A stretch of DNA of 64,000 nucleotides from Strongylocentrotus droebachiensis (lineage: Eukaryota > Echinodermata > Echinoidea > Camarodonta > Strongylocentrotidae). A model generated the notes under the pieces. It was not told where the DNA came from, ran no database searches, and was given only the letters and a program-made list of their open reading frames with translations. The stretch covers positions 310,001 to 374,000 of the forward strand of contig JAVYIG010000867.1 of the NCBI GenBank assembly GCA_035222895.1, given 5' to 3'. Below, piece after piece: positions 33,331-45,473 of this stretch. Position numbers and translations under genes: made by a program. Each line of letters opens with the position of its first letter. The stretch's first letter is position 1.

Positions 33331-33796
33331 ATACGCATGGTCATTTGTTACATTTCTAGTGTCCTTTTAGAACCTAACTTTGCTATGAAGGTAATTTTAG
33401 ACCCCCAAATTTGTGAATTTATATTGAATACGATCATACTAATTCAGCTCACTTGAACAAAAATACAGTGACCATCAATTAATTAATAATAATAATACAC
33501 AGGCCGGCTGGTTGTGCGTATATAAACCAACACGAACAAGCCAACAATAAGGCCATTGGCTGGAATAGAACGTATAAGGTGCTATCTCGTTTTTCAACAG
33601 CTGGTTCAAAATTACCGAATATTTGTGGTGCCCCACAAATTTTAGAAATGGTTATATTTATGGATATTTTAGCCGTCTCTGAACTAATTTTGATCAAAAA
33701 AAGAAGATTTTGTCATTTACATTGTATAATCTTTTACATTTGACACTCAATTTTCATTATCTCACAACAAATATTATTTTGTGTAGCGTCCTCTGC

Positions 33797-34047
33797 AATA
33801 ATGATATTTAATAATATTTATTTTTTATATAGCGCTTAATACAAATGTCTCTAAGCGCTTTACAAATATAATATTACCCCGGTCAACGGATTCAGTGCTT
33901 GCCCGCACACAATATGTGAACAATCTCAACTCCCTGGGGAGCATTCCAGCCAGGCGTTACATGACGCTCAAAAACTGTTTGACCAACAATGACGGTCGCA
34001 TCATACCGGGTACCCATTTAACACCTGGGTGGAGGGTAGCAATAAAA
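33797..34047 (-). mobile_element. tRNA-derived SINE, 5' truncated
   Basis: On the minus strand it matches the 3' two thirds of the full SINE at 41651-42006 (CCACCCAGGTGTTAAATGGG, then the 'gcctggctggaatgctcccc' block, then 'gcgctatataaaaaataaat'). The flanks share GCAATAA on both sides, a plausible 7-bp target duplication. The paralogous segment near 38370 lacks it, so it inserted after the duplication. Confidence 0.8.
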
Positions 34048-34099
34048 CTCAACTATCCCTGTAACAAGGAATACAAAATACAAAAAAACAAGATTGTTT

Positions 34100-36260
34100 C
34101 ATCATAACAAAGAGAAAATCATAATATTGTCTAGCAAATGAGCCTTTTTTTAGCTTGAGTTTTTACACTTTTACCTTTTCTACGCAATTGCACAATATAA
34201 TGCAAATAAGTTATCAGACTTACAGCCTATCTGCACTAGTTTGGCCAGGAGGGATTAGACCTCCCTGTATGGTCACTTACAGGTTGATATCTCATCAAAT
34301 CAGCTCTCAATTAACATAATATAAGGGGACCATGGGGACCAATGGCCACCGATTAGGCATTGTTTGCTGTATAGAGGGCGCAAGTAGCTATAAGTAGTGC
34401 AGTGGGACTTTTAAATAACAGTGCGTAAATGCTTTTCACCCACATTAAATGATGCAGCCTAAACGTATTGTTACAAGTGGGTGCTGACAATACTTTTTGA
34501 AAAGGCTGCTCCCAGTCATACATGGCAGCAGCGTTAAGAGTAAGGTTACATTACACGGAATATGAATTATAATGTAATGACATACAGGTTTTTATCTGTA
34601 CAAGGGAATCAATATAATTTGGGTGTACTTTTTTTCATGCGAACTGTACGCGTAAATGATAACTTCCAAACAATCTTAACGTTCCTGTCGAATAAAATGA
34701 ATTCATATTCCTAGGTGGTGTACGTAGGCCTACTTCAGTTTATATTCAGACGGGTAACACAAACATGGTCATAATCAATTACAATGACCTCCTATTTTTG
34801 GACTTTCAAAAACTTTAACCATATATTATGATCCCCTTTCGCAAACAAAAAATGGTTACAAACTGTTCTTAAACTGACACCCTATATGTTTTACTTATTA
34901 AGTACAAATCCACGGTACAAAAATGTGCTATATTTTTGCAAAATTTTCCTGACAATTTATACGAATCGCGGGTTCCGTTTTGAAATACTTAACACTTTTT
35001 CGTGACATTTCTTGATATTTGAATCAATACTAATAACAATACTAATAAAAACGTTACTTATTAAGCGCTTACCACCGAAGTCTCTAAGCGCTATGACAAA
35101 CAAGATAGCCTGATAAATAATTACATATTAAACAAAACAAACAAGTGCAAATAAACCTACAAATTACAACACATATGGAATACACATCAAAGTGAACAGA
35201 GTTAATTAATCATCGAAAGCAATCTTCAATAAATGTGTCTTAAGACTAGTTTTGAATAGGTTAACATTTTGACAGGTTTTGACATTTAAAGGTAGTTTTT
35301 TCCAAAGTTCAGCAGAAGCTTTGCAAAAATAGCAATTACCAACAGAAAGAGTTGACACAGAAGTAGACACGAGGTTTAATTGTAAAGATGATCGTAAATT
35401 GCGCGAGGGCTTGTATTCCTGGATTAGTTCTTGCAGATAAATTGGTGCCAATTCATGAATACATTTATAATGAAACAATGAACAATCCTTTTGTTTTTCA
35501 TATCCATTAACTTCGGTAACTAAAAATCACCCCTTTTCCGCAAAATATCTAACTTTCCTGCTTACACAAGTTCGATATGAAGTTAGCGCTAAAAAGAACA
35601 TAGCGTACCATAGCGCTTAGAAGTAAGTTGTGAAGAGAACCATACAACTCATGAAAAATGTAGGTAGTAATACCCGTTTCTCATGTACTATAATCATTTT
35701 GCTTTCTTCTTTTAAAATGTTACAGATTTGGGGGAAATACAACCTCTTCAAATTTAATTTGTTAGTAGAAAGTTTACCTTTTAGAGGATCGAGACGCGAT
35801 ACTTTTCATTGGATTTTTCAAAAAGGAGGAAAGAGACATAATATACTGATAAGACACTTCAAATGAGACGATAGGGGCGGTGCGGGGGGGGGGGGGTTGG
35901 GCCCCCATTGTGGATCCGCGCCTGGTTCACAATACAGAAAGTAAAGTATGCCTAATGTAGGTGGGGAGAAACTGAGGTTGAAAATAAAAGAGGCAAAGAG
36001 CAATTGCAACGCAAGAGGGCGTAAATTGTTTTATACATCGTTGACAGATATGCCGCGTTCAGAGATCTGTACACAACTCTTATCGGCTACATCAGAAAAT
36101 GAAACCAACAAATAAAATAAAAATCATTGGAATAACAATATTAGTAATTATCAATTCAATTCTGATTATCTTATATCAATTACAATATTGTATACATTAT
36201 AATGTTAAATGTGATTTAATGAATTCATATATCAATTCAATCAATTAATGTCACATTATA
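34100..36260. repeat. Duplicated segment A+B, copy 1
   Basis: Part A (about 34100-35660) matches 38390-40030 and in part 42126-42810. Part B (about 35660-36100) matches 41340-42070. Shared marks are 'ggtggtgtacgta', 'cgggttccgttttgaaatac', and 'ggggaaatacaacctcttcaa'. A fragment of A also lies at 53885-53985 and 54640-54720. It is a low-copy, long repeat; a LINE fragment is nested in it. Confidence 0.8.
35025..35478 (-). mobile_element. LINE 3' fragment (RT C-terminus)
   Basis: The minus strand reads HELAPIYLQELIQEYKPSRN, then SAELWKKLPLNVKTC and LFKTSLKTHLLK, the standard C-terminal block of CR1/L2-like reverse transcriptases. It is followed by a 3'UTR ending in TTATTAG-rich sequence. The copy in segment 2 (about 39430-39860) carries frame-breaking differences. 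It was therefore present before the segment was duplicated. Confidence 0.75.
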
Positions 36261-36269
36261 TGAAAATGT

Positions 36270-37830
36270 TGTATCATCCGCTCAATCTGACTTGCGTGCA
36301 CAGAACAAATACGCATTTTTCCATGAAAAAGTGAAGTTTTCTGAAAATGTGCGTTTCTTTCCAGCATTGGGGCGCCCGGAAGTCACTCGGGTAACATTTC
36401 ATAAAGTATAATATAAAAAGACCATATGCAAATTTTCTGTACTTTCGTCGGAAAAAATACATTTATCCAGCACAATGTCGTCTCTTTTTGCGTTGAAGAA
36501 TAACAAATAGCGAGTTTCAATCACACTTTGGCCGCTCTCGCAAGCTCTCACTCTTTTCACTGTGGTCAAGCGACTTAGGGGCAAGCGGTTAATGAAAATA
36601 CTAATCGTTAGCTTTCTTCTGGTATTAAACTTGTTTTGATTGATTGTATAATTATGTCGGAATAAAGGAAACAAAAAGGCTCGACCAATAACTTATCAGC
36701 GTCTGAATTGACCTTTTGACCTTGAATTCCCTGATGCAAGCGCACTAATGAGGTCATCTTCGCTAAATCGGTGTCTTTTATCGTAAAATGCGACACTTTC
36801 ACAATGTTTATACATCTTTTTTAATTATAAGTAAGATATAACATATTTTTTCTGATATCAATGAAGTTTGGGGTTTTATTTAATGAGTAATTTTAAAATA
36901 AGAGCCATTTTACTGTTTTAATTTACTGGATCGTACCATTAAAGTCGCAGGGTAGAAATATGCATTTCCAACTGCGCCAAATTTAATTTTCGTTCCGACA
37001 TTCTGTTAAATGGGTTCGTGTTGTTATGAATCCACTTCTTTCTGCTCGAACAAACGTTCACATGCGGAGTCGTTTATCAACTAAATTATTCAAATTTATG
37101 GATGCTTCTTAGCTTCCCAGTTGTTTGTGTTGCTGTTGAAGCATTTTATTCACCTGCTATCATTCTTTGTACTCCAATTGCCAGAACGCAAATTTCATTT
37201 TGGTTTGATAGTTTCATCGGAGTCGTTTATCAACTATGTGTATTCAAATTTATGAATGCTTCCTCCCCAGGTGTTTGTGATGTTTAATGCATTTCATTCA
37301 CCTGTTATTATTCTTTGTACTCCAATTGTTAGAATACAAAATGCATTTTGGTTTAATAGTTTCATGCAATAAGTAAGTCAATAAAAGAGTATGTTCTGCA
37401 CAATAAAAACAATGTGTGTCCCTATTTTACAATGTGATGTGTCCCCTTATTTTGTAATAGTTAATTTACCCATTCACATAATGGAACTACCTGCCCGATG
37501 AAGTCAGTGGCCTGTGACCCCGAGCACTCAACACCGTGTGGGAGTCAGTTTGTGGTCAAATTCTTTTATGAGACAAATACAAGCAAACGTTTCCATATGC
37601 CTTGGTGGTATAGGCCTACGTCGCTTTATATTTAGACCGGTAACACTTGATCGTTATCAATAAGCACATTTTATTTTTGGCACTCGAAAATGTGAAAAAT
37701 CGCAGCCCCCCCCCCCCCCTTAGCGCCAGGGGGGGGGGGCATCTCCCAAAAAGGTTAAATTAACGTGTTTTTTTGGCACGTTTTTCCCCCATGGGAGAAG
37801 GGGGCGGGCCACCCTGCCCTCCTGGATCCG
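36270..37830. other. No gene seen
   Basis: AT-rich DNA with one internal direct duplication: 37100-37220 and 37225-37340 share 'gcttc...ccaggtgtttgtg', 'ttcacctgctatcattctttg' and 'tactccaattg'. A C/G homopolymer patch lies at 37706-37740. Confidence 0.6.
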
Positions 37831-37839
37831 CCACTGCAA

Positions 37840-38245
37840 AGGAGCATGCTCTCTTAACAAAATTCCACATCATAAATCTTCCTCATCCAATATAGCTGTA
37901 TTCCGGAATTTATTTAATGACTTACTTCCAAGTTTTATATAAAGCCGATGATGTTGTATTGGTCTTCTTCTAGGGTGTAGCTTTTAGTGGGTAATTTTAG
38001 GGTGTTGCTTTAATAATTTTTTAAGGGTGTACTTAGGATGTTACTTGTTGAACTTTAAATTGAATTGTAATATCTGTCTATTTGTTTAATTATTAATTTG
38101 TAAATAGTGACTTTCTTCTGGACACCTCCGTGAAACAGCGCCACCATGTTGGTGGATGCTGAGTAGGGCCATCCATACTATAGTATGTGTACATATTATA
38201 TTTTTATTTTTATACAGAAATTACTTAAAATCAAAATCAAATAAG
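37840..38245 (+). mobile_element. Probable LINE 3'UTR
   Basis: Ends 'tggacacctccgtgaaacagcgccaccatgttggtggatg' and then an AAATC-rich tail (38223-38243), like the tail at 29815. No RT codons remain. Assignment rests on the tail. Confidence 0.4.
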
Positions 38246-38344
38246 AAGCACTTGAAGACGATTTTGATCAAACAAAGATTAATTTGTCATTTACATTGTA
38301 TATACTTTCAAATTTGACACTCAGTTTTTTATTATCTCACAACT

Positions 38345-40030
38345 AAATTATTTTGTGTAGCGCCCTCTGCAAAAGAACGCAACTAGCCCTTTAACAAGGA
38401 ATACAAAATTGTACAAGATTGTACCATCATAACAAAGAGAAATCATAATAGTTTCTAGCAAATAAGCCTTTTTTTTTAGCTTGAGTTTTTACATGTTTAC
38501 TTTTTCTACGAAATTGTACAAAATAATGCAAAAAAAAAAGTTATCAGACTTAAAACGTATCTTCACTAGTTTGGCCAGGAGGGATTATACCTCCTTGCAT
38601 GGTCACTGGCAGGTGGTTATCTCATCAAATCAGCTCTCAATTAATATAAGAAAACGGGGACCAATGGTCACCGATTAGACATTGTTTGCTATATAGAGGG
38701 CGACAGTAGCTATAAGTAGTGCAGTGGGGCTTTAAATAACAAGTAGTGCAGTGGGGCTTTAAATAACAATGCGTAAATGCTTTTCACCCACATTGAATGA
38801 TGCAGCCTAAACGTATTGATACAAGGGGGTGCTGACAATATCTTTTGAAAAGGCTGCTGCTCATGCAGTCATCCATGGCAGCAGCGTTATGAGTAAGGTT
38901 TCGTTACACGGAATATGAGTTACTAGCTGTTTAATGCGAATTATAATTCAATGCCATACAGGTTTTTATCTGTACGTTGGAATCAATCTAATTTGGGTGT
39001 ACTTTTTTCATGCGAACTGTACGCGTCAATGATAACTTCCAAACAGTCTTAACCTTCGATCCTGTCGAATAAAATGAGTTCATATTCCTCGGTGGTGTAC
39101 GTACGTCATTTTATATTCAGACGGGTAACACTTGATCGTTAGCAATTAAAATTGACCTCCTATTTTCGGACTTTCAAAAACATTTTCCATATATTATGAT
39201 CCCTTTTTGTATAAAATATGGGTACAAACTGTTCTTAAAATGACACCCCATGTTTTACTTATCAAGTACAAATTCACGTTACAAAAATATGCTATATTTT
39301 TGTATCGTTTTTCTGACAATTTATACGAATCGCGGGTTCCGTTTTGAAATACTTCACACTTTTTCCTGACATTTCTTGATATTTGAAACAATACTACTAA
39401 TAATACTAATAAAAACGTTACTTATTAAGCACTTACCACCGAAGTCTCTAAGCGCTATTGCAAACAAGATAGCCTGATAAACAATTACATATTAACCAAA
39501 ACAAAAAAGTGCAAATAAGCCTACACATTACAATACATATGGAATACACATCAAAGTGAACAGAGTTAATTAATCATCGACAGCAATCTTGAATAAATGT
39601 GTCTTAAGACTAGTTTTGAATAGTTTAACAGTTTGACAGTTTTTGACATTTAAAGGTAGTTTGTTCAAAGTTCAGCAGAAGCTGTACAAAAACAGCGATT
39701 ACCATAAGAAAGAGTTGACACAGAAGTAGACACGAGGTTTAATTTTGAAGATGACCGTCAATTGCGCGGAGGTTTGTATTCCTGGATTAGTTCTTGCAGA
39801 TAAATTGGTGCCAATTCATGAATGCATTTATAATGAAAGAATGAACAATCCTTTTGTTTTTCATATCCATTAACTTCGGTAACTAAAAATCACCCTTTTT
39901 CCGCAAAATTTCTAACTTTCCTGCTTACACAAGTTCGATATGAAGTTAGCGCAACAAAAAAACATAGGGTACCATAGAGCTTAGAAGTAAGTTGTGAAGA
40001 GAACCACAAAACTCATCAAATATGTAAACC
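38345..40030. repeat. Duplicated segment A, copy 2
   Basis: Matches 33765-35660 but without the SINE at 33797-34047. A 31-bp local duplication ('aagtagtgcagtggggcttt...') is at 38715-38765. It includes a decayed copy of the LINE fragment (39430-39860). Confidence 0.8.
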
Positions 40031-40039
40031 ATATCGTAT

Positions 40040-40384
40040 TACTGTCAGAAGGATATGTGATCTTTTTAAAGTGGCAAGACGGGTCATTAGACGCGAACTT
40101 TATGGATGATATTGTAATAAATGATCATTAAATCGTGTATAAATCCATGTGAAAATTCAAACATTGTAAGTATTCTTTATGCAAGGACCGCTTGAAAAAA
40201 ATAGTACATTTATCATCTCAAATTACCAATTGATAATGTGAAATCTTACTTTTGTCATAATTTAAATCCAAGTGATCACTAAACTGTGGAATACGAGAAA
40301 GAGCATACTGAATCACTTACAGTGAAGTTTTCGAGATTTTATACCTCTCTCTCTCTCTGCCTTGATATAGTATCATAGAGAGAA

Positions 40385-40421
<37 letters not shown>

Positions 40422-41330
40422 GTACCAAATAAACAAAGATAAGGGTTGGATTCACCCTTTCCCCCTTTATCAAGGGCCTTGGTTTTAATCAACCCACATA
40501 GGTACATGACTTTTAAATATTTATGACTATATCCATGGTATATAAAACGAAAAAGTAACAGAACAACATAACAAATCACTTATTTTCAATACTATTCATA
40601 ACAATAATAGACACTTCAAAACATAACAATAAATTAAACTCAGACAATGGGACTCATTGTTTATGTCACACCTTGTAGTTGATGCTATCCTTCAGTGTTA
40701 TGATATCAATTCGACCAGTCGACTACCAGACACACGATCAATAGGTCAACTTTTTAGTTTCGATCGAACATTCGATGATAATAAAATCTTGGAAGAAAAC
40801 CAAACGGAGTTTCACAGTAGGCAAAAGGCAAGAGCGGGAACATTATTAACTCTTACAGTGCAGAAATTCACTTAATAGTATAGATTCCACATTGGGTCTC
40901 GCTTCATGCAGGTGTAGCTGGGTTAAAGCTGAGGTTTGTGTGTTTCCAGTAAAGTAAATATAATGTAGAGATGAAATGGATGTTCTAATTTAAATTACAT
41001 GAACTTATAATACATTAAATAACCATGAATGCACCAAACATGTAAGAAGAAAACAAACAAACGTTAAATAGTCTTATATATATTGAATTATCAATATCGT
41101 ATTGATAAGTTGTTTATTCATGGCACTCATATGAAGAAATCTTTGACACGGAAATACTGACAAATTGAAATAAACAGTAGTTTACCTTTCTTTGTAAGAT
41201 TCAATTTATAGTCGTTTTGCCTAATATGTGTTGAATGTGTGCATTAAAGCCTAAACACACTAAGACATAATAATTGATAGACATATTAAAAAAGAGGTCT
41301 ATTTAATAGTAATGTCATGTTGATTTTGTT
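40040..41330. other. No gene seen; (GA)n/(CT)n microsatellites at 40345-40420
   Basis: AT-rich DNA. CTCTCTCTC at 40345-40358 and GAGAGA at 40378-40420 form an inverted purine/pyrimidine pair. A 72-codon open frame at 40657 has no recognisable domain. Confidence 0.5.
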
Positions 41331-41650
41331 GTATTTAACAGATTGTAGGTATTAAAGCACGTTTCTCGTGTACTATAATCCTTTTTAAAGAATGTTACAT
41401 ATTTTGGGGAAATACAACCTCTTCAAATTAACTTTGTTAGTAGAAAGTTTACCTTTAAGAGGAGTTGCAATACTTTTCATTGGATTTTCAAATAAGGAGG
41501 AAAGACACAACTGATTAGACAATTCAAATGAGTCGATGTTCACAATACAGGAAATACAGTATGCCTTTATGGAGGTGGGAAAAATATTGAGGTTGAAAAG
41601 AAAAGAGGTAAAGAGCAATTCCAACGCAAGAAAGGTGTAGAGGTGTAGAG

Positions 41651-42006
41651 GTGTCGTGGACGAGTGGATATGTCACCGGACTGTGGATCACAAGGTCCGC
41701 GGTTCAAGTCCCACCGCGGCACTAATGTCCTTTGGCAAGACATTGATCTACATTTGCCACTCTCCACCCAGGTGTTAAATGGGCACCCGGTAGGATGCGA
41801 AAGCTAATGTGCTTAGATTAGCAAGTGTGCGCTTGTAAAAATGACGCCTGGCTGGAATGCTCCCCAGGGAGTGGAGAATGTGCATATATTGTGTGCGGGT
41901 AAGCCTGAATCCGATGACCGGGGTAATAATATATATATCTGTAAAGCGCTTTGATAGGGCCCTCCTGAAAAGCGCTATATAAGAAATAGTTATTATTATT
42001 ATTATT
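41651..42006 (+). mobile_element. Full-length tRNA-derived SINE with LINE-like tail
   Basis: 41651-41722 is tRNA-like: box A region TGGACGAGTGG, box B GGTTCAAGTCC, and matching ends GTGTCG/CGGCAC. The body contains the 'ccacccaggtgttaaatggg' and 'gctggaatgctccccaggga' blocks. It ends 'gcgctatataagaaatagtt' plus (ATT)n, similar to the 3' end of the LINE at 43762, as expected if the SINE borrows that LINE's machinery. Other fragments: 33797, 51855, perhaps 49310. Confidence 0.85.
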
Positions 42007-42296
42007 AAGAGGGCGTAAACTGTTTTAAAAATCGTTGACACATAGGCTGCGTTCGGAGATCTGTAGACAACTCTAATCGACATCAGTCTCTTATCAAACC
42101 AAACATGAATCAATTCAATCAATGTCACATTCCTCGGTGGTGTACGTCACTTTATATTTAGACGGGTAACGCATGATCGTTAGCAATTAAAATTTACCTC
42201 CTGTTTTCGGACTTTCGTTTTCAGTTTCAATACATTACGATCCCTTTTTGAATAAAATATGGGAACGAAAAATTGTTCTTAAAATGACACGTACCT

Positions 42297-42463
42297 ATGG
42301 CCCGAATTCACAAAGGAGGTTTGTCGACAAACCTTGGTTTTCGTATGTCATATGACGCGTTTTACGCGTTTTTTACAAACCTGGTTTGTAAAGAACAAAA
42401 GGAGGTTTGGCGAAACAAAAGGAGGTTTGAGCTCAAACCTTGCTTTGTGAATTCGGGCCATAA
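42297..42463. mobile_element. Short TIR MITE
   Basis: TATGGCCCGAATTCACAAAG at the left is mirrored by CTTTGTGAATTCGGGCCATA at the right, with inner inverted repeats of AGGTTTG/CAAACCT. The 167-bp hairpin-forming element interrupts segment A copy 3; copies 1 and 2 lack it. Confidence 0.85.
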
Positions 42464-42850
42464 GTTTGACTTATCAAGTACAAATTCACGGAACAAAAAT
42501 ATGTTATATTTTCGCAACATTATCCTGACTATGTATACGAATCGCGGGTTTCGTTCTGAAATACTTGACACTTTTTCGTAAAATTTCTTGATCTTTGAAG
42601 TTTGACACAATTAATAACCCTTTTGTTTTTCAAATCAATTACCTTCCGTAACTGAAAATCACCTCTTTTTCGCAAAATGTCCAAATATCCTGCGTACACA
42701 AGTTTAATATGAGGTATAGCGCTAACGAACATTATAGCGTAGGCCTACCATAGCGCTTAGATTTTTTTTTTTTTTTAAGAGAACCATTAAATTAACTCAT
42801 AACAAATGTTAACCACATTGTATTGCTCTAGGCCTATGTGAGAAGAATAT

Positions 42851-43762
42851 GCTAGAAATCTTGGCGTGCAGCTAGACAAAAATCTTACAATGAGAGCTCA
42901 AGTCAATAATGTATGTAAAACCAGTTCGTTTGCTCTGCACAAAATTGGAAAAATCCGCCAATTCCTAACAAAAGAAGCTACTAAGCAGCTGGTTCATGCC
43001 CTGGTTATATCTCGCATAGATTTTTGCAATAGTTTACTTTATTCTCTTCCTGATGTTCACACCAATAAATTACAAAGAATCCAAAACTCAGCAGCCAGAC
43101 TAATCACTAGAACTAAACGCAGAGAACATATAACGCCCATACTTAAACAATTGCACTGGCTGCCAGTTAAGTCCCGTATTAATTATAAGATCCTTTTACT
43201 GACATATCAATGCCTAAACCGTACAGCCCCGTCTTACCTCCAAGATCTCATTCTACAATATACCCCTACAAGAAACTTAAGATCAAATAGTAAATCCCTC
43301 CTAGTAGCTCAAAGCACTCAAACAAAATATTATGGCACTCGCTCCTTCAGGAATTCTTCGGCCGAATTGTGGAACAGCTTGCCTGATGCTGTCAAACAGG
43401 CAAGCACAACAGAATCATCTAAAACTCTGTTGAAGACCCATCTTTTTGTAAATTGTTAATTTTGTTCCAGCTGTTTAGTGACTTCTTTGGTTATAGTATC
43501 ATGTACATATTTAATATTTAATTAAATTTTCGTTTAATTTTCATGTTTAAATTTGTATTACCTGAATTTACAATATATAACATGTAAGCTATGTAGGAAT
43601 TGTGTATCATTATTGTTGTTTGTAATTAATTATTTTCATGTATCAGGCATAAATGTTCATTTCTATTCCGCCCTTTTCCTTCATTTCTAAGCGCATAGGG
43701 ACTTTCTTTGTGTGAGTGATATGCGCTATACAAATAACGTTCATTATTATTATTATTATTAT
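42851..43762 (+). mobile_element. CR1/L2-like LINE 3' end
   Basis: From 42851 the frame ARNLGVQLDKNLTM... runs open for 203 codons to a TAA at 43457. It includes RIQNSAARLITR, LHWLPVKSRINYKILLLTYQ, APSYLQDLI and AELWNSLPDAVKQ, the conserved thumb and C-terminal region of CR1/L2-type reverse transcriptases. The 3'UTR ends 'gcgctatacaaataacgttc' and (ATT)n at 43743-43762. It is 5' truncated (no YADD box) and rather intact, so young. Confidence 0.9.
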
Positions 43763-44133
43763 GTGATCTGTTTAAAGTGGTAAGACAGGCCATTAGACAA
43801 TAGTTTAAAGATCGAATATATGATGGTTAGTGCTATTGCGTGCTTTATTTTCTTTAAATCCAAAGACCAAAGACACAGCTTTTTCTGACTTGTAAAACGC
43901 CCAGACCCCCCTCCTTTTCACTCATACATATTTTTTTTAAACATCAGATAAACATCAGCTGTGAAACCTCGGCAAGCTGAAACATCAGAAACAAAGATAT
44001 TCAATCACACGTAGTGCCTCAGCAACCTGTCGATCAGCCAATGTCGAAGCAAGATCTTTTTATTTGATTTGAATTGATTTGACAAGCCTATTATATTCAT
44101 AGAGTCAAAATTGAGTGGTGTAAATGACATTAT

Positions 44134-44870
44134 AGTATTAATGACTGCTTTGAGAGAAATAGTTGTTTTTATACGCTCAAGGGAAGGTTACAATTGGGCT
44201 ATTGCCCTCGGCACGCCTCGGGTAATAGCACAATTCTAACCTTCCCTTGAGCGTATAAAAACAACTATTTCTCGAATATTAAAGCAGTCATTAATACTTT
44301 TATATGCCGAAAAAAAAATAGACTAAAAAATAAAAAAACTTTTGTCGAAAATGGGATTCGAACTCTTGCGTACAAAAGGTGATGTAACTAAAATCACCGC
44401 CTTAATCCGCTCGGCTATCGCGCTCTGTTTCCTCACTTAATAGTTTTTTCTAATATATACATTAAAATGAATTGAAAACGGCTACGTGTGGTGGATGCTT
44501 CGCTTCTGCTCCATTAAACGGGCCCTTCTTTTACTTTTGCAATGCATATTGGCACGAACTTAGATCAAGATCTATCGGCAGATGTTGTTTTTTTGTTTTT
44601 GGAAGTTTATTTTCGTCTTCATGTCAACAATGCAAGATAAAATTGTCGGTAAGATCGATCGAGATTCAATTGTATTGAAATTACCGATCAATTCTTCGCA
44701 CACGTACGGTATCCTCGATCGCTCAGACCATTTTTTAACATGTAAACCTATGGGGTAACCATGGAGACTGAACTATTTTCCCAATAACCATGGTTACTGG
44801 GAATTTTACAGAAATAGTTGAAGTTTATGAATGCAATTTCGACCAATCAGATGGCTGGATTTCTTAAGTG
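44134..44870 (-). mobile_element. Reverse-orientation copy of the 13.9-kb DNA transposon
   Basis: The hairpin end (44134-44297) reads 'atgactgctt' to 'aaagcagtcat' with inverted arms including CTCAAGGGAAGGTTACAATT / AATTCTAACCTTCCCTTGAG. The other end (44838-44870) is the reverse complement of 13945-13980. No recombinase frame survives. A tRNA-like stretch (44346-44430) lies inside and is absent from the 14-kb copy. Confidence 0.7.
44346..44430 (-). repeat. tRNA-like sequence (Leu/Ser-like pseudogene)
   Basis: The minus strand has GATAGCCGAGCGGATTAAGG (box A-like, as in class II tRNAs) and GAGTTCGAATCCC (box B), an arm GGTGAT...ATCACC, and then a T-rich terminator. The acceptor ends do not pair, so an intact tRNA gene is not claimed. 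Confidence 0.5.
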
Positions 44871-45169
44871 AGGTATATAATACATAATACTTATATAGAA
44901 CATGAGAAATAATAGTAGATAAAAATCCACTTGTCAAGATGGCCCAAGGAAGCTCGAGAGCTGTATGCAATGAGGTCTTATTTAGAGAATTTAGAGAAAT
45001 GTTTGCATTATTTATCGATGTAGAATACGTGTATTGACAACAATGTCTAAAAACATTGAGGATATCTTTATAATAAAGACATTCTCAAAAAATATTACAT
45101 TTTAAAAATAATACAATATATCAAATCTTCATGACTTAGAACGGAAATCTGACCTATATAAACTGATCA

Positions 45170-45395
45170 GCAACGGACAATGCAGCTCTCTTCTCCACAT
45201 ACCCAGACCATCCACAGTGACAGAAGACAATGCTTTTCAATCCTATGCACCAAGCCTCTGGAATTAATCAGAAGCACTTAAAGACGTATACTTATTTAAC
45301 TGATTTCCTCAATTTCATACCATGTAAAGCGCTGTGAAGCCAATCGTGTGAGAACGCTAAATGAACATACAATTATTGTTATGTATTACTTATAT
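45170..45395 (+). mobile_element. Decayed LINE C-terminal fragment
   Basis: From 45218 the frame TEDNAFQSYAPSLWN, then a stop, then SEALKD matches the LINE C-terminal 'Y.P.LWN.LP..L' pattern with the conserved Leu-Pro mutated. 'aaagcgctgtgaagcc...' follows as a 3'UTR-like piece. Confidence 0.5.
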
Positions 45396-45473
45396 TTTGT
45401 TTAAGTTGGACAGCTAGCACATACATGGCGGATATTCGACGGAGGCCATCACCTAGCTATCATTTCACTAAAG

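Larger units (their letters stand above)
41340..42810. repeat. Duplicated segment copy 3, order B then A
   Basis: 41340-41640 plus 42007-42125 match part B (35660-36100), and 42126-42810 matches part A (34695-35650, without the LINE fragment). B precedes A here, the reverse of copy 1, as expected if the three are remains of a tandem A-B-A-B array. A SINE (41651-42006) and a MITE (42297-42463) are inserted in it. Confidence 0.75.

Noticed and set aside
44346-44430. Functional tRNA-Leu gene
   Set aside because: Good box B and D-arm, but the ends do not form an acceptor stem and the anticodon arm is irregular.
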